Shown: positions 40,233 through 48,985 of the stretch, in pieces | Numbering within the stretch: position 1 is the stretch's first letter | Layout: each line of letters opens with the position of its first letter | Origin: Brevundimonas sp. | GTDB taxonomy: Bacteria > Pseudomonadota > Alphaproteobacteria > Caulobacterales > Caulobacteraceae | NCBI RefSeq assembly: GCF_027487935.1 | Contig: NZ_JAIYCP010000002.1 | Location: 1-64,000 of the forward strand | Length of the DNA stretch: 64,000 nt | Direction: 5' to 3' | Notes under the pieces: model-generated | The model's database searches: none | Told to the model about the DNA's origin: nothing | What the model saw: only the letters and a program-made list of their open reading frames with translations | Made by a program: the position numbers and the translations under genes

Positions 40233-40669
40233 GTGTGATGACGTCGGAACGGTTCCTCGCCCTGGTCGCGGCCTATGGTGCCGACGCGCGGCGTTGGCCC
40301 GAGGCTGAGCGGGCGGGCGCCCGGGCCTTTGCTGCCGCCCGACCGGAGGCTGTGGCCGATGCGCTGGCTGAAGCGGATGCGGCGGATGCCCTGTTGCATG
40401 CCTCCCGCGTGGCCCACCCGTCCACCATCCTGCGTGACAGGGTCCTGGCCTCGGCCGCCGACGCGGGCTTGATCAGGGCGCGTCATCAAGGTCGACGCTG
40501 GCTGGACCGGCTGGCGCTGGCACTCGGTGCCGGCTGGGCTGCGGCGACCTGTGCCGGTATCGTGGCGGGTGTCATGATGACCACCTGGTTGACGGCCGAC
40601 GCCCAGGCCGAAGCCGTCCTCTACCAGGCCTTCCTGCCCGCTGAGCATGATGCCGAGGTGCTGGGATGA
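40229..40669 (+). CDS. putative anti-sigma factor / membrane protein
   Basis: Stop/start-coupled to the ECF sigma; one TM near the C-terminus. Confidence 0.6.
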   Translation: MSVMTSERFLALVAAYGADARRWPEAERAGARAFAAARPEAVADALAEADAADALLHASRVAHPSTILRDRVLASAADAGLIRARHQGRRWLDRLALALGAGWAAATCAGIVAGVMMTTWLTADAQAEAVLYQAFLPAEHDAEVLG

Positions 40670-41184
40670 ACCCCGGGACCCTGAAGATCGCGCTCGCCGT
40701 ATCGGTTGCGCTGAACCTGTTCGCCGTCGCGGCTGGGGTAACCGTGTTCGTGACCCGGGACGAGGTCGAGAAGCAGGTTGAGGCCCAGCAACCTCCGACC
40801 CGGATCGCGTCGCCGATGCGGCTGATCGACCGGCTTGATCCTGCTGTCCGGGCGCGCGTGCGCGATACCATGCGCGCCTCGGCCCTCGCCGCCCGCCCCG
40901 ATTTCGAGGAAGCCCGGCTGAAGCGGCGTCAGGTCATCGACATGGGCCGGTCCGCAAGCTTCGACCCTGTCCGAGCGGCGGCGCTTCTGGAAGAATCCCG
41001 TACTGCGGAGCTGCGCGGCCGTGCCCGGCTGGAAGCCGACGCCGTGGCCCTGCTGGCTACGCTGGGACCGGATGACCGGCGGGTGCTGTCGGAAATCCTG
41101 ACCCGTCGGGTCCGCGCGGCCGGCCGGGACCGGGGAGGTCGTGACAGTCAACCAACCGCCGCCGCGGCGACGCCCGCAGCCTGA
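40666..41184 (+). CDS. periplasmic heavy-metal-sensor-like (CnrX/Spy-like) protein
   Basis: N-terminal TM, helical RPDFEEARLKRRQ...VRAAALLEESRTAELRGRARLE...LSEILTRR. Confidence 0.7.
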   Translation: MNPGTLKIALAVSVALNLFAVAAGVTVFVTRDEVEKQVEAQQPPTRIASPMRLIDRLDPAVRARVRDTMRASALAARPDFEEARLKRRQVIDMGRSASFDPVRAAALLEESRTAELRGRARLEADAVALLATLGPDDRRVLSEILTRRVRAAGRDRGGRDSQPTAAAATPAA

Positions 41185-41186
41185 TC

Positions 41187-43010
41187 TCAGGCGGCGCGGG
41201 CCTGAACCTCGGTCATTTGGGTTTCCCCCGATTGCACCGGGCGCCGGATCGGCAGATCGAATCTCACAGTCGTGCCGTGGCCGGGCTCGCTCTCGATGCT
41301 CATCGTCCCGCCGTGCAGTTCGATCAGGGACTTGGTCAGGGCCAGCCCCAGGCCGGTGCCCTGGGTTGTCTTCGAATGCTGTCCCTCAACCTGTTCAAAC
41401 GGTCGCGCCAGCCGGGCCAGGTCTTCGGCGGCGATGCCGATACCCGTGTCGGTGACCGTCACCCTCAGGCGATCGGCGTTCTGGCGCGAGATGGCGACGC
41501 CGATATGACCGCCGTCGGGCGTGAATTTCACCGCATTCGAAATCAGGTTCAGCACCACCTGTTTCAGTCCGCGATAGTCGGCATCGATGTCCGGGAGGTC
41601 CGGTGCCTCGACCACCAGGGTCAGGCCTGCCTCCTCGATCTTGCCGCGCATCAGGCGGGCCGCGTCATCGACCACTTCCTTCAGGGACACCGTGTCATAG
41701 TGCAGCGTCAGCTTGCCGGCCTCGATCTTGGCCATGTCGAGCACGTCATTGATCAGTGACAGCAGATGCTGTCCCGACTTGAGGATGTCGGCGGCATAGC
41801 CCTTGTATTTCGGATCGCCCAGCGGGCCGAACATCTCGCCGGCCATGATCTCGGAAAAGCCGTTGATGGCGTTCAGCGGCGTGCGCAGCTCGTGGCTCAT
41901 ATTGGCGAGGAATTCGGACTTGGCCTGGTTGGCCGCCTCGGCGCGGGTCATGGCCACCTCATATTTCCGGGCCAGCAGGGACAGCTTCTCCTCGCGGTCC
42001 TCCAGCTCGGTGATGGTGACCTGCAGCCGTTCGGTGGCGCGCTGGCGCTCCGCCTCCTTCTGCTTGATCGCGGTAATGTCTGCCGCCGTAACCACTGAGC
42101 CGCCGTCGGAAGTGGAACGGTCGACCAGCTGCAGCCAGCGTCCGTCGTGCAGCTCGATCTCACGCGTGCCGGCCCGCTCGCCCGTGGCGGGCTGATCCGA
42201 CTTGATCGCCAGGGCCGCGATCTGGTTCAGTTCATGTCTGGAAACGCCCCTGCGGAGCATGCCCGCCTCAAAGCCGAAGGCGTCCTTGAAGGCCTCGTTC
42301 GACAGGATCAGCCGGCCCTGTTTGTCGAACAGAACAAAGGCGTCCGACACACTCTCGATTCCATCCCGCAGCCGGCTTTCCGCCGCCTGGGCCTGGGCCT
42401 TGGCCCGGCGCGCCTCGGTGGTATCCAGCGCCACGCCGAGCACATTGGTGAAGCCCTGCTCGCCCCGAACCCCCCGGGCCTGACCGCGGGCATCGATCCA
42501 GCGCGTCCTGCCCTGGGCAACAGGAACCGGGAAGGTGACATCGAACGCCCCGAAGGTCTGGGCCTGCCGAAGGGCGTGGTGCACCGCCTCGTGATAACGG
42601 GGATGGATGCAGGCGAGGATTTCCTCGACCGGAACGGATCCGCTGCGATCCAGCCCCATCAGTTCGGCCATATAGTCCGAAATCCTGACCAGGCCGGTCT
42701 CGGTGTCCCACTCCCAGACACCGCAGCGTGCGGCCTCGACCGCGCCGCGGAAGCGCCGTTCGGAGGCGGCCCATTCCCGGCTGATTCCCTGCTGCCGGCG
42801 CTGCATGAACAGGACCAGGCCGAGCGTGAACAGACCGATGGCGATGGGAGGACCGAGAACCCACAGTTCACCGGAGCCGAACCCGCTGACGGGCGGCGCG
42901 CTACCGCGATCAAGGCTGCGCGCCACGAGCAGAACATGCGCCGCGATGGCCAGCGCCAGAGTCAGGGTGGCGATGCGCAGCCAGGGCGGCGGCGCCCGAA
43001 GCCGGTCCAC
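41187..43010 (-). CDS. PAS-domain sensor histidine kinase
   Basis: PAS segments, FLANMSHELRTPLNAINGFSEIM H-box; GTG start at 43010 preceded by GGAGG. Confidence 0.92.
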   Translation of the reverse strand: MDRLRAPPPWLRIATLTLALAIAAHVLLVARSLDRGSAPPVSGFGSGELWVLGPPIAIGLFTLGLVLFMQRRQQGISREWAASERRFRGAVEAARCGVWEWDTETGLVRISDYMAELMGLDRSGSVPVEEILACIHPRYHEAVHHALRQAQTFGAFDVTFPVPVAQGRTRWIDARGQARGVRGEQGFTNVLGVALDTTEARRAKAQAQAAESRLRDGIESVSDAFVLFDKQGRLILSNEAFKDAFGFEAGMLRRGVSRHELNQIAALAIKSDQPATGERAGTREIELHDGRWLQLVDRSTSDGGSVVTAADITAIKQKEAERQRATERLQVTITELEDREEKLSLLARKYEVAMTRAEAANQAKSEFLANMSHELRTPLNAINGFSEIMAGEMFGPLGDPKYKGYAADILKSGQHLLSLINDVLDMAKIEAGKLTLHYDTVSLKEVVDDAARLMRGKIEEAGLTLVVEAPDLPDIDADYRGLKQVVLNLISNAVKFTPDGGHIGVAISRQNADRLRVTVTDTGIGIAAEDLARLARPFEQVEGQHSKTTQGTGLGLALTKSLIELHGGTMSIESEPGHGTTVRFDLPIRRPVQSGETQMTEVQARAA

Positions 43011-43161
43011 GCTTCGCCTCCCATCACTGGTTATGCGGCGTTCGTCACCCCGCAAGGCGATCTCCCCCAAGAATCCGTCGTTCGGTGACGAATCTAGGCT
43101 GCGTCGCGGATTCCTGTCGAGGCTTGGTTGGAAATCAGCCTTCTTTTGTCGCGCGAGCGGG

Positions 43162-43737
43162 TCAGGCGGCGCGTGAGGCCCGCTCGACAAAGCCCGCCGC
43201 TTCGGTCGGGGCGGCCATGATGTCGGTAATGGATCGGAGCAAGGCGCGGGCTTCTCCGGCCAGTCTCTGCATCTCCGGCGGTGCGTCTTCCGGTGCCTCG
43301 TCGACCGAGGCTGCCAGTCGTTCGGCCAGGGCCATCAGCCTCGGCGCGGCAGCGATCAACCGGGCCTGGAACTCGATCTGATCCGGATCGCGGTCGTATT
43401 CAGAACCCGGTACCCGCCAACCGCCCCAGTCAGCCTTGTCGGTGACGATCACGGGGTAGGTGCCGGGGAAGGGATGGTGCGAACACTCATCCGGCGTCTG
43501 CCACTTGTTCCTCGCCCGCATCAGTCGCCACAGATCACCGCTGTTCGCGGCCGGGTCATCCGTGGGCAGAAGCAGTTCATGGCCGAGGAACTCCCGCCCC
43601 AGACCGATGTCGTAGGTCACGCGGACCGGCTCTTCGAACCCCTTGGCCCAGACGGGCTGGACCTTCTCGATCTGGGCCCATGCGCCGACGCATTCGACCC
43701 AGACCTTTTGTCCCTTCTGGAACTGTGCGCGTGCCAT
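43162..43737 (-). CDS. conserved hypothetical protein
   Basis: MARAQFQKGQKVWVECVGAWAQIEKVQPVWAKG; protein-like C-terminal part of the longer track ORF. Confidence 0.7.
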   Translation of the reverse strand: MARAQFQKGQKVWVECVGAWAQIEKVQPVWAKGFEEPVRVTYDIGLGREFLGHELLLPTDDPAANSGDLWRLMRARNKWQTPDECSHHPFPGTYPVIVTDKADWGGWRVPGSEYDRDPDQIEFQARLIAAAPRLMALAERLAASVDEAPEDAPPEMQRLAGEARALLRSITDIMAAPTEAAGFVERASRAA

Positions 43738-43941
43738 CGGCTTCTCCCGTGCTTCAAGGACAGTATGCCGCAGCCGCGTGAACAGCCGGTTTGGCGACAG
43801 GGTGAAGCGGGCGTAAACGGCTGACCGCGAGTTGGGCGCGCCAGCGAGGGCCATCCACCCTGAGGCACCGTCCGCTCCGGGTTCCGCTTTCGCCCGCCTT
43901 GCCGGAAGGCTAAACGGCCCGGCACACCACGGAGAATGACG

Positions 43942-45438
43942 ATGACGGCGGCGAACGAGGCAAAGGCTATTCTGCAACGGCTGGGCGTCCCCGGCGCGGT
44001 CTGGAGCGCCGACGGCTTCGAGGCTCGCTCGCCGATCGACGGCTCGGTGGCCGGCCGCGTGGCAGAGACACCCGACCTCGACGCCGTCGCCGATCGCGCG
44101 ACCGCCGCCTTCCACCAGTGGAAACGCATCCCTGCCCCGCGTCGCGGCGAACTGGTCCGCCTGCTGGGCGAGGAGTTGCGGGCGTCCAAGGACGACCTCG
44201 CCCGTCTGGTCACCCTGGAAGCCGGCAAGATCGTCTCCGAAGGCCTCGGCGAGGTGCAGGAGATGATCGACATCTGCGACTTCGCCGTCGGCTTGTCGCG
44301 ACAGATCTACGGCCTGACCATCGCCAGCGAGCGCCCCGGCCACCACATGCGCGAGACATACCAGCCGCTGGGGCCGGTGCTGGTCATTTCGGCCTTCAAC
44401 TTCCCGGTCGCCGTCTGGGCCTGGAACGCCTGCCTCGCCCTCGTCTGCGGCGATCCGGTGATCTGGAAGCCGTCGGAAAAGACACCCCTGACGGCGCTCG
44501 CCACCCACGCCATCCTCGACCGCGCCATCGCCCGGTTCGGAGACGCCCCGGAAGGCCTGTCCCAGCTGGTCATCGGCGGCCGCGAGGCCGGCGAGGCCCT
44601 GGCCGCCGATCCGCGCATCCCGCTGGTCTCCGCCACCGGCTCCACCCGCATGGGCCGCGCTGTGGCCCAGACCGTCGCCGCCCGCCTCGGCCGCAGCCTG
44701 CTGGAGCTCGGCGGCAACAACGCCATGTTGGTCACGCCCAGCGCCGACCTCGACATGGCCGTCCGCGCCATCGCCTTCTCCGCCGTCGGCACCGCCGGCC
44801 AGCGCTGCACCACCCTGCGTCGCCTGCTGGTGCATGACAGCATCGCCGACACCCTCATCGCCCGCCTTCAAGCCGCCTATGAAACCCTGCCGGTCGGCGA
44901 CCCGCGTGTGGACGGGGTTCTGGTCGGCCCGCTCATCGACGAGACCGCCTTCCACGGCTTCGACACGGCCCTGAAACAGGCCGTCGAACAGGGCGGTCAG
45001 GTCGTCGTCGGCGGCGAGCGCGAGGACCGGGACGGCGTCTACGTCCGCCCCGCCATCGTCCGCATGCCGGCCCAGAGCGCGGTCGTCCAGCACGAGACCT
45101 TCGCTCCTATCCTCTACGTCCTGACCTGGTCCGACTTCGACGCAGCCGTGGCCATGCAGAACGCCGTGCCCCAGGGCCTGTCGTCCTGCGTCTTCACCGA
45201 CAGCGTCCGCGAGGCCGAGGCCTTCCTCTCCGCCTGGGGCTCCGACTGCGGCATCGCCAACGTCAACATCGGCCCCTCCGGCGCCGAAATCGGCGGGGCC
45301 TTCGGCGGCGAGAAGGACACGGGCGGCGGCCGCGAATCCGGCTCCGACGCCTGGAAGGCCTATATGCGCCGCCAGACCCAGACGGTGAATTTCTCGACCA
45401 GCCTGCCGCTGGCGCAGGGGGTGAAGTTCGAGGTCTAG
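43942..45438 (+). CDS. aldehyde dehydrogenase (ALDH7/aminoadipate-semialdehyde-like)
   Basis: FNFPVAVWAWNACLALVCGD, ELGGNNAM, GTAGQRCTTLRRL catalytic Cys. Confidence 0.93.
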   Translation: MTAANEAKAILQRLGVPGAVWSADGFEARSPIDGSVAGRVAETPDLDAVADRATAAFHQWKRIPAPRRGELVRLLGEELRASKDDLARLVTLEAGKIVSEGLGEVQEMIDICDFAVGLSRQIYGLTIASERPGHHMRETYQPLGPVLVISAFNFPVAVWAWNACLALVCGDPVIWKPSEKTPLTALATHAILDRAIARFGDAPEGLSQLVIGGREAGEALAADPRIPLVSATGSTRMGRAVAQTVAARLGRSLLELGGNNAMLVTPSADLDMAVRAIAFSAVGTAGQRCTTLRRLLVHDSIADTLIARLQAAYETLPVGDPRVDGVLVGPLIDETAFHGFDTALKQAVEQGGQVVVGGEREDRDGVYVRPAIVRMPAQSAVVQHETFAPILYVLTWSDFDAAVAMQNAVPQGLSSCVFTDSVREAEAFLSAWGSDCGIANVNIGPSGAEIGGAFGGEKDTGGGRESGSDAWKAYMRRQTQTVNFSTSLPLAQGVKFEV

Positions 45439-45578
45439 GGATCAGGGATCAGGGATCAGGGATTAGGGATTAGGGATTCAGGATCACGAAGGTGACCCCG
45501 GTAGGAGGCCAGACTGTCCGGAGTCGGTTGGCACCAGATTCTGAGTAGGCCCCTAATCCCTAATCCCTAATCCCTAAG
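45437..45578. repeat. inverted heptamer array 1 (AGGGATC/AGGGATT ... AATCCCT)
   Basis: Left arm 45437..45480 with six GGGAT units; right arm 45551..45578 with CCCTAAT units; ~70-bp loop. Confidence 0.92.
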
Positions 45579-46761
45579 CCCCCTCCAGCGCCTCCGCCAG
45601 ATCGCCCTTCCCGACCACCTCGACGTTCTCCAGCCCCAACCACCCGGCCATCCGCCGCAGTTCCGCCGCCAGTCGCGCGGGCGTCTCCGGCGTCGCGTCC
45701 GGCTCGCGCCAGGCCGCCTGCACCAGCAGCGTCCCGGCCTTTCGATCCGCCTTCAGATCGACCCGCGCCGTGATCGCCTCGTCCTCGAGGAAGGGCAGGA
45801 CATAGTAGCCGTGGGCGCGCTTGTGGGCCGGGGTGTAGATCTCCAGCCGCACCCTGACCCCGAACAGCCGCTCGGTGCGGTCGCGGGTCCAGATCAGATT
45901 GTCGAACGGCGACAGCAGGGCCGCGCCCGTCACCTTGCGCGGCGTCTTCGCCCCGGCCGCCAGATAAGCCGGATGCCGCCAGCCCGTCACCGCGACCGGC
46001 ATCAGCTCGCCGGCCTCGACCAGCTCCGCGATCCGCTCGCGCGCATCGGCCAGGGGCAGGCGGAAATAGTCCCGCAGGTCCGCCGCTGTCGCCACGCCCA
46101 TGGCCCGCGCCGAGATGCGGACCAGCTCCCGCTGGGCGTCCGCCTCGGTCGGCGTCGGCAGGTCGACGATCCGGGCGGGCAGGGCGCGTTCGGTCAGGTC
46201 ATAGACCCGCTCGAATCCGTTCCGCGTCTTCGTGGAGATCAGCCCGGCCCAGAACAGCCACTCCAGCGCCCGCTTGCCGTCCGACCATGACCACCAGCCC
46301 GGCGCCCCGCGCGGCCCGGATGCAAAGTCCCCGCCGGTGACCGGCCCGCGCCGTTCGATCTCGGCCAGAACGCCGTCGATATAGTCGGCCTTTTCGCGCC
46401 CGAACCGCGACAGGCCGGTCCACATGGCACCGTCCTTCGCCCGCTCCATCCGCCAGCGCAGCAGCGGCTGCATCTCCAGCGGCAGCAGCGAGGCCTCATG
46501 CCCCCAGTATTCGAACAGCCCCCGCCGCGCCCCCCAGGCCTCGGCCTCCAGCGCCTCGCGCGGATAGTCCCCCAGCCGCGAGAAGCCGGGCAGATAGTGG
46601 GTCCGCGTCACCACATTGACGCTGTCGATCTGGATCACCCCCAGCTTCCGCGCGACGTCGCGGACATGGCTGCGGCCCGGCGTGGCGGGCTGCGCGCGCC
46701 CGAAGCCCTGGGCGGCCAGGGCTATGCGGCGGGCAGTTTGGGCGGAGAGGGTTTCGGTCAC
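45574..46761 (-). CDS. winged-helix DNA-binding protein, YcaQ family
   Basis: LGVIQIDSVNVVTRTHYLPGFSRLG; EYWGHEASLLP; GTG start at 46761. Confidence 0.88.
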   Translation of the reverse strand: MTETLSAQTARRIALAAQGFGRAQPATPGRSHVRDVARKLGVIQIDSVNVVTRTHYLPGFSRLGDYPREALEAEAWGARRGLFEYWGHEASLLPLEMQPLLRWRMERAKDGAMWTGLSRFGREKADYIDGVLAEIERRGPVTGGDFASGPRGAPGWWSWSDGKRALEWLFWAGLISTKTRNGFERVYDLTERALPARIVDLPTPTEADAQRELVRISARAMGVATAADLRDYFRLPLADARERIAELVEAGELMPVAVTGWRHPAYLAAGAKTPRKVTGAALLSPFDNLIWTRDRTERLFGVRVRLEIYTPAHKRAHGYYVLPFLEDEAITARVDLKADRKAGTLLVQAAWREPDATPETPARLAAELRRMAGWLGLENVEVVGKGDLAEALEGA

Positions 46762-46780
46762 GGGGTCATCATGGCGGCAT

Positions 46781-46932
46781 CCCTCTCCCATTGGGAGAGG
46801 GCTTGAGCCTCCGGGCGCGAAGCGATCGGCAAGGCGAAAGGGTGAGGGTCGGCCGTCCGGGGGCGGCTTCGCCGCTCAATCCAGCCGACCCACATCCGGC
46901 GCTGCGCGCCACCTTCTCCCAGCGGGAGAAGG
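46781..46932 (-). repeat. palindrome-capped dispersed element (type A), intergenic copy
   Basis: Bounded by CCCTCTCCCATTGGGAGAGGG and CCTTCTCCCAGCGGGAGAAGG; reverse complement aligns with 14724..14877. Confidence 0.88.
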
Positions 46933-46939
46933 AATCAGG

Positions 46940-48823
46940 TCAGGGCGCCGCCCGCGCCGGCAATCCCTGCGCCGCCCGCACCATCTGCACGAACTCCGCC
47001 CGCTCTCCGTAAGGATCGTCCCCCCGCGCGCCCTGGGCCTGTTCCAGCACCGCGTCCCAGTCAAAGCCGTCGCCCAGCCAGGGGTCACCGCGCAACTTCT
47101 GACCGAAGGCCGCCACCGCGATGGCCCAGCGGGTGCTTTCCGGCGGCTGGGCCGAAACCCGGTCGCCGCCCGCGTTGGACACCACCCTTTGCATCAGCTG
47201 TGAGTCCCGTTCGCCCGGCAGTTTGAAGCGGACCTGCACAAAGCCGACCTCGCCGTCCGGGTCGCCGCCCCCGACGCCCAGGCTGTTACGGTTCTCGGGA
47301 TAGCGGCGCTCGCCCATCTGGCTCGGCCCACCCACCGGGGTGATCTCATACAGGGCGGTCACCGAGGCCCCTGATCCGACCTCGCCGGCATCGACGCGGT
47401 CGTTGTTGAAATCGGCCTCGCTCAGCAGCCTGGTCTCATAGCCGATCAGCCGGTATTCGCTGACCCGGGCCGGATTGAACTCGACCTGGATCTTGACGTC
47501 GTCGGCGATGGGGAAGGCCCCCCGGTCAAACGCCGGACCGAACAGCCGCCGCGCCTCGTTCAGGTCGTCGACATAGGCCGCTGTGCCGTTGCCGGCCTGG
47601 GCGATCGTCTGCATCCGGCTGTCCTGATAGTTGCCGCGCCCGAAGCCATAGACCGACAGATAGATGCCGGTTTCCCGCTTGGCCGCGACATAGTCTTCCA
47701 GCCGCATGTCGTCCGTGACGCCGACATTGAAGTCGCCGTCGGTGAACATCAGGATCCGGTTGACCCGGTCGCGGGCGAAATTGGCCTGGGCCTGGTCATA
47801 GGCATTGGTCATGCCCGTCGCGCCCGCCGTGCCGCCCGAGGCATACAGGCTGGCCACGGCGCAGCGCAGCTTCAGCTTCCGGTCGCCCGGTGTCGGGGCC
47901 AGCCGTGTGCCCGCCCCCTCGGCATAGTAGGTCACCGCCACCGTGTCCTGCGGCCGCAGCCGGTCGATGATCAGGTTCATCGACTTCTGGGCCAGGGCCA
48001 GCTTGTCGGGGCTGCCCATCGAGCCCGAGACATCGACCAGGAAGGTCAGGTTCAGCGGCCGGCGTTCTGCCTCGGGCAGTTCATAGCCCTGCAGCGCGAC
48101 ATGGACGATCTGCCGTCCCGGCCCCCAGGGTGATTCCGTCACCGCGGTAGTGATGGCGAATGGCTGCGTCGCCGAGGTCGGCCGCGCATAGCCGTAGTCG
48201 AAATAGTTGATCAGCTCCTCGACCCGCACCGCGTCGGCCGGGGGCGCGCGGCCCTCGTCAATGAAGCGCCGCACATTGGCATAGCTGGCCGTGTCGACGT
48301 CGATCGAAAAGGTCGAAACCGGCTCATCGGCCACGCGGCGTACCGGGTTGGGCGTGGCGTCGGGATAGCGTTCGGTATCGGGGGTCGCGGGGACGCCCGG
48401 AACCTGGGGGGTGGAAAGGGCGGGGACGCTCGGGGGGTATCTGCTCGCATCTGGCGTGACGCGGGAACCGGTCACGGCCACTTCGTTCACAGCGGTCGAA
48501 GGCAGGATGACGGGCGGCGCAGGGAGTACCAACGCCGGTGCCTGTGCCGGTGGCGGTGGTGGCGGCGGCGGTGGCGCCGACGGGGGCGGCGGCGGCGTGG
48601 GAGGCACACCGCCGCTGCGCGCAGCATAGGTCGCCGCCCCGCGGTCCTCCGGCAGGTCGAAGCCGAACACCCGACAGGCGGCGGGCGATACCACACCGTC
48701 CGAGGGCTTGTCGGGGTCAATGGCCCGGCCCTCCTGGGCCATGACCGGCAGGGGGGCCATGGGTGCCGCGAGGGCCAGGCTCAGCAGGCCGACAAGAGCG
48801 GGTTTCAACGGATGTTCGGACAT
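46940..48823 (-). CDS. VWA-domain protein (YfbK-like)
   Basis: LTFLVDVSGSMGSPDKLALAQKSM MIDAS; FSIDVDTASYANVRRFI; start ATG at 48823 inside the over-extended 1212-aa ORF. Confidence 0.9.
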   Translation of the reverse strand: MSEHPLKPALVGLLSLALAAPMAPLPVMAQEGRAIDPDKPSDGVVSPAACRVFGFDLPEDRGAATYAARSGGVPPTPPPPPSAPPPPPPPPPAQAPALVLPAPPVILPSTAVNEVAVTGSRVTPDASRYPPSVPALSTPQVPGVPATPDTERYPDATPNPVRRVADEPVSTFSIDVDTASYANVRRFIDEGRAPPADAVRVEELINYFDYGYARPTSATQPFAITTAVTESPWGPGRQIVHVALQGYELPEAERRPLNLTFLVDVSGSMGSPDKLALAQKSMNLIIDRLRPQDTVAVTYYAEGAGTRLAPTPGDRKLKLRCAVASLYASGGTAGATGMTNAYDQAQANFARDRVNRILMFTDGDFNVGVTDDMRLEDYVAAKRETGIYLSVYGFGRGNYQDSRMQTIAQAGNGTAAYVDDLNEARRLFGPAFDRGAFPIADDVKIQVEFNPARVSEYRLIGYETRLLSEADFNNDRVDAGEVGSGASVTALYEITPVGGPSQMGERRYPENRNSLGVGGGDPDGEVGFVQVRFKLPGERDSQLMQRVVSNAGGDRVSAQPPESTRWAIAVAAFGQKLRGDPWLGDGFDWDAVLEQAQGARGDDPYGERAEFVQMVRAAQGLPARAAP

Positions 48824-48985
48824 TGAATGGTTTTCCCGGGGTTGTGCCGGGACCATGAGACATCTCCGCTTCGGGCGAAACTGTGGCGCGCGTTTTCTGA
48901 CGAAGTCCGATGGTTGATCGTTGAGCCGGGGGTGGCGCATCCGGGCATCACCCCCCACTATCCAGAGCCGCCGCAGGGGACGCAG

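Noticed and set aside
43738-45093. 5' extension of minus ORF 43162..45093
   Set aside because: Antisense to ALDH; the real gene probably begins at ATG 43737.
45437-45578. CRISPR interpretation of the heptamer arrays
   Set aside because: Units are contiguous 7-mers without spacers and no cas genes are nearby.
48530-48600. Poly-Pro (GGN)n-like tract in the VWA gene
   Set aside because: Ordinary low-complexity coding segment in a secreted VWA protein.
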